In this document: in pieces, positions 11,700 to 22,352 of the stretch
Layout: the number at the start of each line of letters is the position of its first letter
Position numbering within the stretch: the stretch's first letter is position 1
The notes under the pieces: generated by a model
Databases searched by the model: none
Seen by the model: the letters and a program-made list of their open reading frames with translations, nothing else
What the model was told of the DNA's origin: nothing
Position numbers and translations under genes: made by a program
Assembly: GCA_029706075.1 (NCBI GenBank)
Contig: JAINUG010000018.1
Span: 248,001-312,000, forward strand
Source: Aldrovandia affinis
Taxonomy: Eukaryota > Chordata > Actinopteri > Notacanthiformes > Halosauridae
Length of the DNA stretch: 64,000 nucleotides
Reading direction: 5' to 3'

Positions 11700-12290
11700 T
11701 TGAAATGGATATATTGATGAGCAGAGCTGGGCAGCAGGAGCCCCTCCCCCTCTGCACTGAGAGAGAGACATTATAGTGCTCTAATGCCAAACGTCCACCT
11801 GGCACCCCACCCTGCCCTGGAACCTATGAGCTGTATGACCACGTCCACCTCCGCAAGGACATCATCAACATTTTTGCCAAAAAGTGGCCCTTGAACGTAA
11901 CCACAGCAGCAGCCCCCCAAGGAGCAACAGAGGACCCTACAGCCTCCACCCTGCTGAACCTTACTTCACCTCACCACCGAGGCACCCGACCCCACAGCAG
12001 CCACGGCACCATCAACCCAGCCAGCGCAGACCCACAGCAGCACTAAGACACTCTGCCCCCCAGTCCAGCCAGCACAGACCAGCACCACCTTACAGCTCAG
12101 GCCAGTACAGACCAGACCCAGCACCACAGCCTTGCAGCCCAGCCCAGTACAGACAAGACTCAGCACCACAGCCCTACAGCCCAGCCCAACAGCAGGAGCA
12201 GAGAAGCTATGCAACAGCTCTGAAAGGCCCAGCCAGCAGCAGCTACACAGACCTGGGAGAGTGCAAGATTGAGCTAGGTATGGACTGAGG
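11700..12290 (+). pseudogene. LINE ORF1 C-terminal fragment (Pro/Gln/Ser-rich)
   Basis: The frame reads through YDHVHLRKDIINIFAKKWP, which resembles the end of the GDSL/SGNH-like esterase region found in ORF1 of some fish non-LTR elements. It continues into a low-complexity tail rich in Pro, Gln, Ser and His (QPRHHQPSQRRP), ending SYATALKG...ELGMD at 12288. The 5' part is absent. It lies upstream of and in the same orientation as the endonuclease/RT region starting near 13.8 kb, so it is probably ORF1 of that LINE, separated by two solo LTRs. Clade assignment is uncertain. Confidence 0.55.
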
Positions 12291-12382
12291 TTACAGTATG
12301 AAGTTAATTTGTATGTTTTATTCATTTGATTTTCCTCTTGTTTATCTGTGACTCAAACCAATTTTAATATGTTAATTTATAT

Positions 12383-13063
12383 TGTGGCAGCCCAAGGGGC
12401 TGCACAAGAAAATGTCTGCCTGGCCTACAACACATGGGAGCCAGGAAACACTACATTTCCCAGCAGGCCACAGTCACACCTAAGTCAAGTCAAGTGATGG
12501 GACTAACGACCAGCTGAAAGCCATTTTGAGGCCTATTTAAAGGGCTGATTCCCATCACAGTGGGAGAGGAGTAGGAACGTGAGTGGGAAGGAGTTGCTGT
12601 GGGAGAGTAAGTACCTGTGGGAGAGTAAGTACCTGTGGGAGAGTAAGTACCTGTGGGAGAGTAAGTACCTGTGGGAGAGTAAGTACCTGTGGGAGAGTAA
12701 GTACCTGTGGGAGAGTAAGTACCTGTGAAGTCTTTTGACCAGCCAGGATTTAGAAAGAGTGTTGGAGTGTGTTTTTTGTGTATGAACTTGGATTGTTTTG
12801 AGGACCCCCTTTGGATATCGACTACAGACTGGATTGCGGAACTGACTTGGATTTTGAATTGGATTACGAACATTGACAACGAGCTAGGATTGTGGACTTT
12901 ATGTTTTTGTATTCCCCTGAAGACCCCACCCTTTGTTTTGTGTGTCAGTATTAGTTTAATAAATTATCATTTTGTTTGTGAATACTGCCTCCTCTGGGTT
13001 CTTGAACTTGCCTACGCCCTCTGCAAGGTCCGTGTGTGTCGCCCAACCCCTGGGGACACCACA
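12383..13063 (+). mobile_element. Probable solo LTR (681 bp) with 18-bp array
   Basis: The block starts TGTGGCAGCCC and ends GGGGACACCACA. It has a TATA-like CCTATTTAAAGG near 12530, a TTTAATAAATT polyadenylation signal near 12955 and no protein-coding interior. Flanks are ATAT and ATGT, a 4-bp duplication only if one substitution is allowed. A related, older copy in reverse orientation surrounds the LTR at 19750; both share 'gaggcctatttaa' and 'catttcccag'-type segments. Confidence 0.65.
12597..12722. repeat. Seven tandem copies of an 18-bp unit
   Basis: The unit CTGTGGGAGAGTAAGTAC repeats seven times without interruption, plus a truncated eighth. It lies between the TATA-like box and the poly-A signal of the surrounding LTR. 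Each unit contains GAGTAAGTA, close to a strong 5' splice-site core. The apparent Thr/Tyr/Ser/Pro repeat protein on the opposite strand is a by-product. Confidence 0.95.
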
Positions 13064-13106
13064 ATGTTTCATTCATTTTATTTGTTCAAATAATACAGTT
13101 TCAATC

Positions 13107-13628
13107 TGTGAGGATCCCTCGGTCGGCCGCAGGAGGGCAACATCGCTCCCTTTTTTGTTTTTGGTTTACTCTGTTTCTTTTTCCCCAGTCGCCCCAGAAT
13201 TTTCCATCCTAACAGTTTCTAGGTCCCCCGGTGATTATCACACACACTGTCCCTCATTTACCTCTTCACACACAGTATCTAGTCCAGTCTCACTCAGTCA
13301 TCTTTGCCAAGTTTTGGGTCTCTGTGTTTTGAGTTTACTCCTGCCAGTTTCACTTCTCTACGCTCTCTCTCTAACTTTAGTTTCTAGTAGTTTAATGTTT
13401 TGTGTCTCTATACATTTTGATTTTCTTGTGTTTTCTTGTTTGTTGTTCTGTTACTTTGTTTTTTGATCTCTTGTTTGTCGCTCACAGTTTAGTTAGATTT
13501 GTACTTTTGTTTTTGCCCGTTTTTCTCTAGCCCTCCTTTTCGCACGCATTGGTTTTTTTTGGTGTCCTTTTCTCCCTCTCCCCATCATCCCGGCACCTGG
13601 GTCCAATTCCCCCCTGGTCCCCCTAACA
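13107..13628. mobile_element. Solo LTR (522 bp) with 5-bp target duplication
   Basis: It starts TGTGAGGATCCCTCGG, ends CCCCCTAACA and is flanked by CAATC on both sides (13102-13106 and 13629-13633). There is no internal coding region. The pyrimidine-rich interior gives a spurious 164-residue frame that is not a gene. Orientation is not certain. It sits 44 bp from the preceding LTR, in the presumed ORF1-ORF2 spacer of a LINE. Confidence 0.85.
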
Positions 13629-13789
13629 CAATCTCTTAATCATTGATTATGGATTGACTACCTATTGAATTTGATTACCTCTAGATTACATATAAATGGA
13701 TTATCTATTGTAATGGTTTAAAAATAATAATAATAATAATTTAAAAAGAAAGTCTTCTCTTGTTTATCTCTTTTTAATAACAGGATAAA

Positions 13790-16082
13790 TCTATAGCATT
13801 TGAAACTCTTAAACATGAGATCTTTAACCATATCCATGTGGAATATCCAGGGTTTAAATAGTCTTTATTTGGAATAGAAAGTAAATGCCTGGAATTTATG
13901 AAAAACATGGGAAACATTGACATAATCATCCTTCAGCATGGTGTAAATCAGATGCAGTCACTCAATGTCCCTCAGGCTAACGTGAGATCATCATTTCATC
14001 TGTAAAACACACTACAGTTATGTGGGGAAGAGATTCAGGGGGTATTATAATTTGGTACAAATCAGAATTTGAAAATTATATCTCACCAATTAAATCAGAG
14101 AATTCACACATTTGGCTAAAAATGAGGATGGAGATAATTAACTCATCTAAAGATATATTTTTATGTGCTCTATATGTCCACCCCAGTGAGTGTCCTTCTT
14201 ACAATGAGTAGATCTTCTCCAGTCTCCACAATGAGATCAGCCACTTCCAGGCCCAGGGGAGTGTGCTGATCTGTGGGGATGCTGATCTCTGAATGCACGA
14301 ACAGGCTCTCTGCCTGACTATACCTTTGACAAAGGCAGCACTGGTCAGAAATATCCTAAAAGCATAGTTGACTTGCTTGCCAGAAACAGCCCTGACCTCC
14401 AAGTCAATAAAAATGGGAAACATCTCACAGAGCTCTGTCAAAGCCTTGGTCTGTACATTGTTAATGGTAGGGTAAGAGGGGACTCTCTTGGACAGTACGG
14501 TAGACTATATAGCCAGTCCAGCCCTGCTCGGCTGTAGTATTGTTGACTATGTGATCACAGATTTGGATCCATTTTCTCTCAGAGCATTCACGGTCAAGTC
14601 ACTAACACCTCTGTCAGATCACAGCCAAATGACTGTGTATCTAAAATGGGCAGAAACAACTAACAGACATACACAGCCCAGTAAGCTGTACAACATCAGG
14701 AAATGTTACAGATGGGCCAAAAACAGCAGAGAGGAATATCAAAGAGCAATTTGTGAACCTAAAATTCAATCACTTTTAAACAGTTTTCTTATTAACATTT
14801 ACCCTCACAATAAAGGAGGAGTAAATCTGGCCATGGAGAACATAAATGACATATTTGACAATTTAGCGTCAATAGCCAATCTGAAATCTTAAAAAACAAA
14901 ACCCAAAAGACAAGACAACAAAAAATTGTTTGATTCAGATTGCAAAAAATATGAGGAAAAATTTCAGAAAATGATCCAACCAAAAACATAAACAACCGGA
15001 AAACCAGGATTTATGCCTTGGTTATTGTGAAGCATTAAAACAATACAAGAACACACTCAAAATGAAGAAAGAACAGTATACTCAAAATCAACTAAAAACA
15101 ATAGAAGAATCCATTAAAACAAATCACTTCTGGGACAATTGTAATTATTTTCAAAATAAACAACCTAATGAATTGGCCATCCAAAATGGAGATATATGGA
15201 AAACGAATTTTGAGAAACTGTACTGCAAAATAACAATGAAACTAGAAGAAAATCAAATATATGAAAAAATGAATACTATGGAATCCACCATTAAAGAATA
15301 CCAAAATCCATTAGACTACCAAATTACAGAAAAATCATGAAATGAAAAACGTCAGGACCTACTGCAAAAACAGGCTGTGGAGCAGGTGGCATCCTGAACA
15401 AAATTCTAAAAAATGCTGACAATAAATTTAGATTTGCCATACAAAAACTGTTGAACTTGGTTCTGATATTTCCGTTATGTCTGGAACAAAGGAATCATAA
15501 GGAACCAAGAGTGGAGACCCGAATAATTACCGCGGAATCTGTGTAAGCAGTAATCTGGGGAAGGTATTCTGTAGTATCATAAACACAAGACTTATAAACT
15601 TCCTTATCGAGCACAATGTCTTGAGTAAAAGTCTAATTGGATTCTTACCAAATTAGAGAACATCAGATCATATTTTCACCCTGCACACCCTAAATGACAA
15701 GCATGTTATCCAAAAGAAAACCCAAATTTTTGCCTGCTTTGTAGATTTCCAAAAGGCTTTTGATTCTATTTGGCATGAAGGTCTATTCTTTAAACTTACT
15801 GAAAGTGGTGTAGAGGGAAAAACATATGACATAATAAAGTTTATGTTTACAAATAATAAATGTGCAATCAAAATAGGAGACAAACAAACAGAATACTTCA
15901 CTCAAGGGTGTGGTGTAAGGCAGGGCTGCTCAATTTCACCGACCCTCTTCAATATTTATATTAACGAATTGGCAAAAGTACTAGAACAATCTGCAGAACC
16001 TGGTCTCACTCTTTATGACTTTGAAATTAAATTCCTACTTTACGCAGATGACCTGGTTCTGCTGTCACCAACAAAAGAGGGT
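13790..16082 (+). pseudogene. Non-LTR retrotransposon ORF2: APE endonuclease plus RT, decayed
   Basis: The + strand encodes, across several frames, an APE-type endonuclease (ISMWNIQGLNS; GRDSGGIIIWYKSEFEN; IFLCALYVHPSE; VDYVITDLDPFS; TPLSDHSQMTVYLK). Reverse transcriptase blocks follow (FVDFQKAFDSIWH; GVRQGCSISPTLFNIYINELA; FLLYADDLVLLSPTKEG with the catalytic YADD). Stops and frameshifts are frequent, so it is dead. The sequence ends abruptly at 16082, where a SINE begins. The RT looks closest to I/Nimb- or L1-like fish LINEs, but I cannot settle the clade. Confidence 0.8.
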
Positions 16083-16295
16083 ACATTTACATTTTAGGCA
16101 TTTATCAGACGCTCTTATCCAGAGCGACTTACACAGTTTACATACAATCCATTTATACAGCTGGATATTTTACTGAAGCAATTCAGGTTAAGTACCTTGC
16201 TCAAGGATACAACAGCAGTGCCCCCACCTGGGATCAAACCTACAACCTTTGCGTTACAAGCCCAGTTCCTTAACCATTATGCTAACACTGCCGCC
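16083..16295 (-). mobile_element. tRNA-derived SINE with L2-type tail
   Basis: This is the reverse complement of the SINE at 22126-22352. On - it starts GGCGGCAGTG, has a B-box-like segment ahead of the 'cccacctggg' region and ends in the L2-like tail 'agagcgtctgataaatgcc'. The shared tail fits SINE mobilisation by L2 machinery, a known fish arrangement. It sits exactly at the end of one LINE copy and the start of the next. Confidence 0.85.
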
Positions 16296-18038
16296 CTCAG
16301 AATCTCCTTATTTTAATGAAGACACCTTTCCAAACATAGAACAGGAGATCAGGAAATGTGCTGATCTGTGGAGATCTGGGGTCGTATGTATCAAGCCACC
16401 CAAAGTAAAACATTTGTCTCAAGTGTAACTTAAGTGTAATAATTGGTGACTTTTAGCATTAAAAATGCTCTTTACCTGTCAGGTATTTAAGAGACCTCCG
16501 GAGCTCTCTTAACTTGGCTAGGAGTAGGCAAGACGGCACAGTTGCGAAGACAGAGACGTGCGCGTACCTTCCAAGACAGGAAGAATGTTTTAGAAATGTT
16601 TGATGATACACAGTTAGTCAAACATTATTGCTTAGATCATCAGGGAATCATCTTTGCCACTGATATTGTGTGGGGTGTAATAAATATTGCCAGCAACTTT
16701 GAGAAGTAGCGTAATTACCGCGGAGATACAAGTTATTGGTTTGGACGCAGTACCTCCACCTGAATATAAAGTATAACTACATTAACAGATGTTCATCAGC
16801 AATATTGCAATATGAAACAAATGTATCTCATAAATAAATAAGACTATGAACCAGTGCCAGATGTTGCCTTCTTGAAAGCGGAGATTTCCTGACGCTCTTT
16901 AGATAGAACATTGTACCATTTTTTTCCACTTTCGTCCGGGCTCCGAATGGCGGAGGCGAAGCTTGCAGTAATGTTGTCTGCAATCTGCCTCCATGCCTCT
17001 TTTTATGAATTTTCATGCCAATTTTCCCTTGATAACTACGTTTTACCGAACACTTTAAGCAAAGAATGATTTCACTACAAAGTAAGCCCTTAGGCAGTGT
17101 GTTAAGTGTAATTCTTAAGATATTTGATACATACGGGCCCTGGACTCCAGGACCGAGAGGAACTGGACTTCATCAGCACATATGGAGACAACCACATCAT
17201 TGGCCAGAACCACCTTAAATTCCCCATTTATTCCCACAGGAATAATTCTGACAGGTTTATGAACAAGAATGGAAAACAACTCTTACAGCTCTGTTGAGGA
17301 CTGGGTCTGTACATCATCAATGGTAGGGTAAGAGGGGAACTCCTATGGGAGATACACCTACAGCTCATATCTTAGCAACAACACTGTAGATTACACAATC
17401 ACGGATATAGATCCATTCTCTTTCAGAGCCTTCACAGTCAGGCCTCTAACCCCTCTGTCAGATTACAACCAAATTACTGTGTATCTAAAAAGGGCAGAAA
17501 CTAACAATACATCCACACAGCCCAGTAGACTGTGCAACATTCATAAATCCTACAGATGGGTCCACAACAGCATAGAAGAGTACCAGAAAGCAATCAAAAA
17601 TAAAGAAATACAATCACTCTTAGACATCTTTCTGATCACTACATATCTTAAACACAATAAACAGAGAACAGACCTGGCAGTGCAGAATATAAATGACCTT
17701 TTAGAAAAATTGGCCTTAATATCAAATCTTAAATTATGAAAATACAAACCAAACAAATTGGTTTATACATTTGAAACAGATTAATGGATTAACATTTTGA
17801 AATGGATCAATTTGATACAGATTGCAGAGAAAAAAGTATAGAACATTATCAAATCAAAAACATAAACAACCAGACTCTAAAACAATACAAGCATACATTT
17901 AGAACAAAAAAAGCAAACAATGTCAATAATCAACTGATTGTAATCGAGGAGTCCCTTAACTCTAATCACTTCTGGGATAACGTGAACTCCCTCAATAAAC
18001 CCCAACATAAAGAATTGGCTATTCAAAATGGGGATATA
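16296..18038 (+). pseudogene. Second copy of the same APE/RT LINE, endonuclease part
   Basis: From SPYFNEDTF (about 16302) it repeats the endonuclease region of the copy at 13.8 kb. Blocks include IEQEIRKCADL, DNHIIGQNHLKFPIYSHRNN, LGLYIINGRVRG and FRAFTVRPLTPLSDYNQITVYLK, then the linker ending LAIQNGDIQ near 18035. It is interrupted by a Harbinger element at 16379-17139 and broken by stops (for example after LLQLC). The RT domain is missing because a Tc1-like end follows at 18040. It is closely related to, but distinct from, the 13.8 kb copy. Confidence 0.8.
16379..17139 (-). mobile_element. Harbinger-type element carrying a Myb/SANT-like fragment
   Basis: The ends are inverted: the left starts GGGTCGTATGTATCAAG and the right, reverse-complemented, starts GGCCCGTATGTATCAAA. 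The direct repeat CTG flanks it (16376-16378 and 17140-17142), matching the 3-bp duplication of PIF/Harbinger. On -, between about 16990 and 16850, a frame reads EAWRQIADNITASF then SPDESGKKWYNVLSKERQE. This matches the Myb/SANT-like DNA-binding protein (Myb_DNA-bind_5 type) encoded by Harbinger elements beside the transposase. No transposase is present. The insertion splits the endonuclease of the host LINE. Confidence 0.8.
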
Positions 18039-18039
18039 C

Positions 18040-18330
18040 AGTGCCCTCCAGAATTATTGCCACCCTTAGTAAAGATAAGCTAAAAAGGCTATGAAAAAAT
18101 GCCTTTGTTGTTCATCAGCTTGATCTTACACTCAAAATATAAGATAAATCTAACCTTTAATTGAAGTAAAAATATTTAAAGGAAAAAATAAACATTTTTC
18201 TCAAAGACATGTGTGTCACAATTATAGGCACCCCTGCATTTAGTACTTTGTTCACCCTCCCCTTGCCAAGATAACAGCACTTCAGCACTATAGCGTCTTC
18301 TCCTATAATTCCTACTGTGACCTACTGTTA
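18040..18330. mobile_element. Tc1-like element end fragment
   Basis: The block starts at a TA and reads CAGTGCCCTCCAGAATTATT, then 'gccacccttagtaaagat', a familiar Tc1-like inverted terminal sequence. It later contains 'acaattataggcacccctg', typical of the subterminal region. No transposase frame and no matching second terminus are visible. Confidence 0.7.
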
Positions 18331-18549
18331 GCATCTGCTAAATGGCATATATATAATACTTGGGAGAACACATAGCAAGGGATCAGAGATTATTCCTCCA
18401 TACAGATTCTCTCAAGATCCCTGATCCTCACCATAAAATATTACATATGTTATAAATACATACATAATGTAAATATGTAAAGCCTTGTTAATGTAATATA
18501 ATAATACTTTCTTTATCACTTTCTGACACTTTTCTGTTTAGCTGTTTTT

Positions 18550-18825
18550 ATAACATAAGAACATAAGAACATAAGAATACATAATGACGAGAACAGCCGT
18601 TCAGCCCATCTAGGCTTGTCATGTCCTAATCTAAAGAATATCTAGTACTGCATCTAGCCTAGACTTGAATAGCCCAAGTGTTTCTGCCTCTACTACCCGA
18701 CCTGGCAAGCTGTTCCAGGCATTGACAACTCTCTGTGTAAAGAAAAACTTCCTAATATCTGTGTGGAATTTGCCTTTAACTTATTTCCACCTGTGGCCTC
18801 TTGTTCTGCTGACCCCAATCCAGTT
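18550..18825 (-). mobile_element. CR1-like LINE 3' end, reverse orientation
   Basis: It contains 'aacataagaacataagaa' repeats followed by the reverse complement of the terminal RT codons and 3' tail also found at 23220-23400 (shared 'cctggcaagctgttccagg'). On - the peptide tail reads NAWNSLPGRVVEAETLGLFKSRL-like blocks of fish CR1/Rex1-type LINEs, with only the last few dozen codons left. Confidence 0.8.
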
Positions 18826-19745
18826 CAGTTACTCAGGCTATCCAAAAGTCAGTACACAAACAGGGTCCTCAAACAATCCAATTCAAAACACAATTAGCAA
18901 ACCAAAACACTTTGTCAATACGCTTTGCAGGGGCCCAGATTAGGGTAAAAATCCTACCTTTCAAAGGGCAAGTATCTTAGAAAAGATACTTGTCCTTCCT
19001 AAAACGTACTTGTCCTTAGTCTATTCACCTTCCAATTTTCCTGGAAAGTGCGATCTCTGCTCTCTCAATCAGAGTTTTTAGCTGATCTTCTTTGGTTTTA
19101 GCCTTTCTATTGGGTGGTGGACTTGCACCCTCAATAAATCTCCACATCTTTGAAAATGCAATCACTACGTCATATGTAGCCCAAAGATAGACACGACGGT
19201 TAACGTTATTTATTTTCTACACAGATATGTATGTTTGACTTGTGCAGCGTGTGCTCATGGGACTGTGTACCAGTAAAGCTCTGACGAGTGCCCACAGATG
19301 TTCACAGATATTGCTTGCTAAATCAAGGCTTGGTAAGTGATAAATGCATGATCACTTACTAAGCCTTGTGTTAGCAAGCAACTAGCAACAACAAATATCG
19401 ACACCCAATGTCCGTGAACGCTAACATTAGCTAGCTAACTAACTAGATGGTTCTCGTTGTTGTGTCTATGTGCTGCGCTCCGCAAACTTGCTTGACTGCT
19501 GCAGTCTGGCATAGCAACAACAACAAACGCGGTGAGCACAGATTGCATGCAAGTGACAATGCCACTTTTTCCATTTAGAACTTCGACTGCTAATCTGGGC
19601 CCCTGCTTTGTCAATACACTCTCTACAACCACCAACCTACTCCCTCCAAGTGTGACAGGAGTCACTCCCTTAAATAGGCCTCTGAATGGCCTTCAGCTGT
19701 CCGCAATACCAATGACTTGATTTCGTTCAGGTGTGGGACTGTGGG
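18826..19745 (-). mobile_element. Older LTR-like sequence related to the 12383 LTR
   Basis: Read on -, 19640-19740 aligns with 12450-12560: a 'cccacagtcccacacctga' segment, 'cagctgaaggccattcaga' and 'ggcctatttaaggg'. Continuity resumes right of the inserted LTR at 20225 ('tgggaaatatt' matching 'catttcccag' on the other strand). The outer boundaries are unclear. Between 18900 and 19440 I recognise nothing definite except a local inverted repeat around 'aagcaacta'/'cttggtaagtg'. Confidence 0.45.
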
Positions 19746-19749
19746 CTAC

Positions 19750-20220
19750 TGTGGGAATTTATTAGTATGTTTTTATTCTGACCTGACTGTGAATTAATGT
19801 GCAGAGCTCATGTTCCGCAACTATGACCCTTTGTTTTCGCAGAAAGTGGCAAACTAGCTCGGGGGCCCTGTTTTTGATAAGGCTGAGTTCTTGCACCAGT
19901 TCTCACAAGGTTAAGATAAGAACGAAGACAGTGCCCATTGTCTTCGTAGACAGATGATGTAACTTGTTGCTGATTGGAGAGCCTGAACCGAAGGGAGTCA
20001 GCCAATCAGCAAGGACCTGAGTGGGAGAAAAGGAGAAGTTTGAAGACGACCCGGCAGAAACGTTTTCCCAAGAGACAGCTCTACAAATCAGTTGAGAGAT
20101 TTGTGTAGTTTTCTTTTGATTCTTGTTACCTTCTACTTGTCTTTAATAAATTCTGAGTTAAGAATTATTTGGTCTTAGTATTTTGCCTCCTCACCGACAC
20201 CTCCTTGATACACGCTAACA
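19750..20220 (+). mobile_element. Solo LTR (471 bp) with 4-bp target duplication
   Basis: It starts TGTGGGAATTTATTAG, ends CACGCTAACA and is flanked by CTAC on both sides (19746-19749 and 20221-20224). CTTTAATAAATTCTG at 20141-20155 supplies a poly-A signal in + orientation, near the 3' end as expected. There is no coding interior. It is inserted into an older LTR-like copy. Confidence 0.8.
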
Positions 20221-20695
20221 CTACTGGGAAATATTTTTTTTTCCTCTCCAGTGACTCCCAAGAATTAAATGGCCGGCAGCCATTTCCTTGTCCTGCCCCT
20301 CCTCCTCAGCTCTGACCTATGGGGGGCTGAGTGGCACATGTCCAGCGGCGACCAGGAGAGCCACCATCTCCAGGTCCCCTCAGGAAGTTCCCCCTGGATC
20401 AAACATCTGGTTTCCTTCATCTCCATTCACCTCCTGTACAGGCATCTGAGAGGTGTTAGTAAATGGTGCAAGTTGCTCACCTTGTCTGTCACCAACTGGC
20501 CATATAGGTAATCCTAATAAGTTTTTTCAATATTGTAGTAGAAAAGGGAAAGTTAATGATGAGGTTAAGTGCATTAAGAATAAGGAAGGAATTTTGTTTA
20601 TAATAATAAGGATATTGCTAACACACTAAACAGTTACTTTATTGAGAGCTTTACTAGAGAAGAGATAATAAATATGCCTAAATGTATAGCCAAGG

Positions 20696-21682
20696 TGTTA
20701 GGAACCGGACAAGGACCCAGACGCAGATCAGGATAAGGCAAAAGAGTAGTTTAATGGGAAGCAGGGGTCAAAACCAGGAATCAGAATATCGAAGGTACAA
20801 AAACGCGAGGCAGAGAGAAGTCAAAAACAGGCAGTCCAAAAAGTCAATAACAGGTAGGCAGATAGGCAAACAAAACAGAATCGCTAGGCAGGCTCGGGGT
20901 AGTCAAACAGAAGGGGTGTCTCGGAAGGAATGCAATAAACTCTGGCTGTAAGAAGGGTAGGCTCAGGGAATAAAGAATCAACGTACTGACAAAGAGAAAA
21001 CATAAACACTGAACATATATACAGGCAGAGACAGGAAACACAATGGGAATCAGGTGTGACTGGGAGGAGAGAGGTAGGAACACAGGTGTAAACAATGGGA
21101 ATCGATAATCTAATAACGAGGGGATTCGCTAATAGAATAACGAGGGGAAACGAAAGACACGGACTGGGAAACATACAAACATATATACAATAAACGACCT
21201 GGGAGATCAGGCAGACACGTGCATAGTTAAAGGGGAGGAACGCAAAGAGAGGAGCTGCGTGCGAATGAAAGGGAAAGTGAAAAGCTAACAAGGATACGAT
21301 AATAAGCGAGAATGACAGCAATAGTCAGAAGCGTGAGATAATTAGTGATTAGTAATGTTAGTAACCTAATCTAAATCCCTAACGTTAGTAGATTAGTTGG
21401 TTAGTACTATATACATCTAACTAATATATACAAAGTGCAATCTAGAAAGTAAGAAGGAAGAAAACGAGATAATAAGCGAAGATGGAGAAAACCCGAAATG
21501 TTAACTTTCTGAAGTGCATGACAAGACAAGGAGTGGATCTCGAAATAAACGGAAAAGACAGACAGGGACCAGAACGTGACAGAACGAAGAAAATGCAAAA
21601 CAGAATAAAGAATAACGAATCAGGACTGAAGGAAAATAAACAAAGACCAAAAACAAACCAAACAGACACTCAGAACGTAACA
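20696..21682 (-). mobile_element. Solo LTR (987 bp) with 5-bp target duplication
   Basis: On + it starts TGTTAGGAACC, ends CAGAACGTAACA and is flanked by CAAGG on both sides (20691-20695 and 21683-21687). It is homologous over its full length to the 952-bp LTR at 51583-52534. Removing it with one CAAGG restores a continuous reading frame in the host LINE. Which strand is transcribed is not certain; minus is suggested by the pyrimidine-rich profile. Confidence 0.85.
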
Positions 21683-22125
21683 CAAGGTACAGAATGTTTT
21701 GGAGGACTTTGAGATAAGGGATGTAGAAGTACTGCAAAAACTACAAAAACAGCAGGCCCTGATGGCATGTATCCAAAGTACTCAAAGAACTTGGGGAAAT
21801 TATAAATAAACCATTGGCAGATATTTTTATGCAATCCATAATCAATGGAGAAATACCAGATGACTGGAAGCAGGGTAGTACAATTCCAATATATAAGAAG
21901 GGGGACCGTACTGGCCCAAGGAACTATAAGCCTGTCAGTTTAACTTGCATAGCATGTACAATGCTGGAATGTATTATTAGGGATAAGTTGAAATCATTCT
22001 TGAAAAATAATAGTATTTTCAGGGAGAGCCAACATGAGGTCGTGCCTAACAAATCTCCTGGACTTTTTTGAAGAGGCTACAAAGTGTGTTGACCTGAACC
22101 AGGCTTATGATATTACATATTTATA

Positions 22126-22352
22126 GGCGGCAGTGTGGTGTAATGGTTAGGGAACTGGGCTTGTAACATTAAGGTTGCAGGTTCAATCCCCAGGTGGGAC
22201 ACTGCCGTTGTACCCTTGAGCAAGGTACTTAACCTGAATTGCTTCAGTTAATATCCAGCTGAATAAAAGGATTGTAAAGAAATGTAAACTGTAAGTCGCT
22301 CTGGATAAGAGCGTCTGCTAAATGCCTGTAATGTAATGTAATGTAATGTAAT
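22126..22352 (+). mobile_element. tRNA-derived SINE with L2-type tail
   Basis: The 5' part is tRNA-like, with an A box TGGTGTAATGG (22136-22146) and a B box GGTTCAATCC (22180-22189) for RNA polymerase III. The body contains 'cttgagcaaggtacttaac' and the tail 'gtcgctctggataagagcg' plus a (TGTAA)n run. The tail matches L2 LINEs in this window, implying L2-driven mobilisation. It is inserted in the RT of a CR1-like LINE. The reverse copy at 16083 is nearly full length too. Confidence 0.9.

Noticed and set aside
12490..12879. Minus-strand Thr/Tyr/Ser/Pro repeat protein
   Set aside because: It is the translation of the 18-bp tandem array inside an LTR; no homology or start context outside the repeat.
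13107..13628. 164-residue hydrophobic + frame (12972-13466)
   Set aside because: Pyrimidine-rich LTR sequence; the Leu/Ser/Phe-rich product has no domain and crosses an LTR boundary.
20844..21737. Minus-strand hydrophobic ORFs in 20.8-21.7 kb
   Set aside because: They lie inside a solo LTR and lack motifs; the homologous LTR at 51583 does not keep the same frames.
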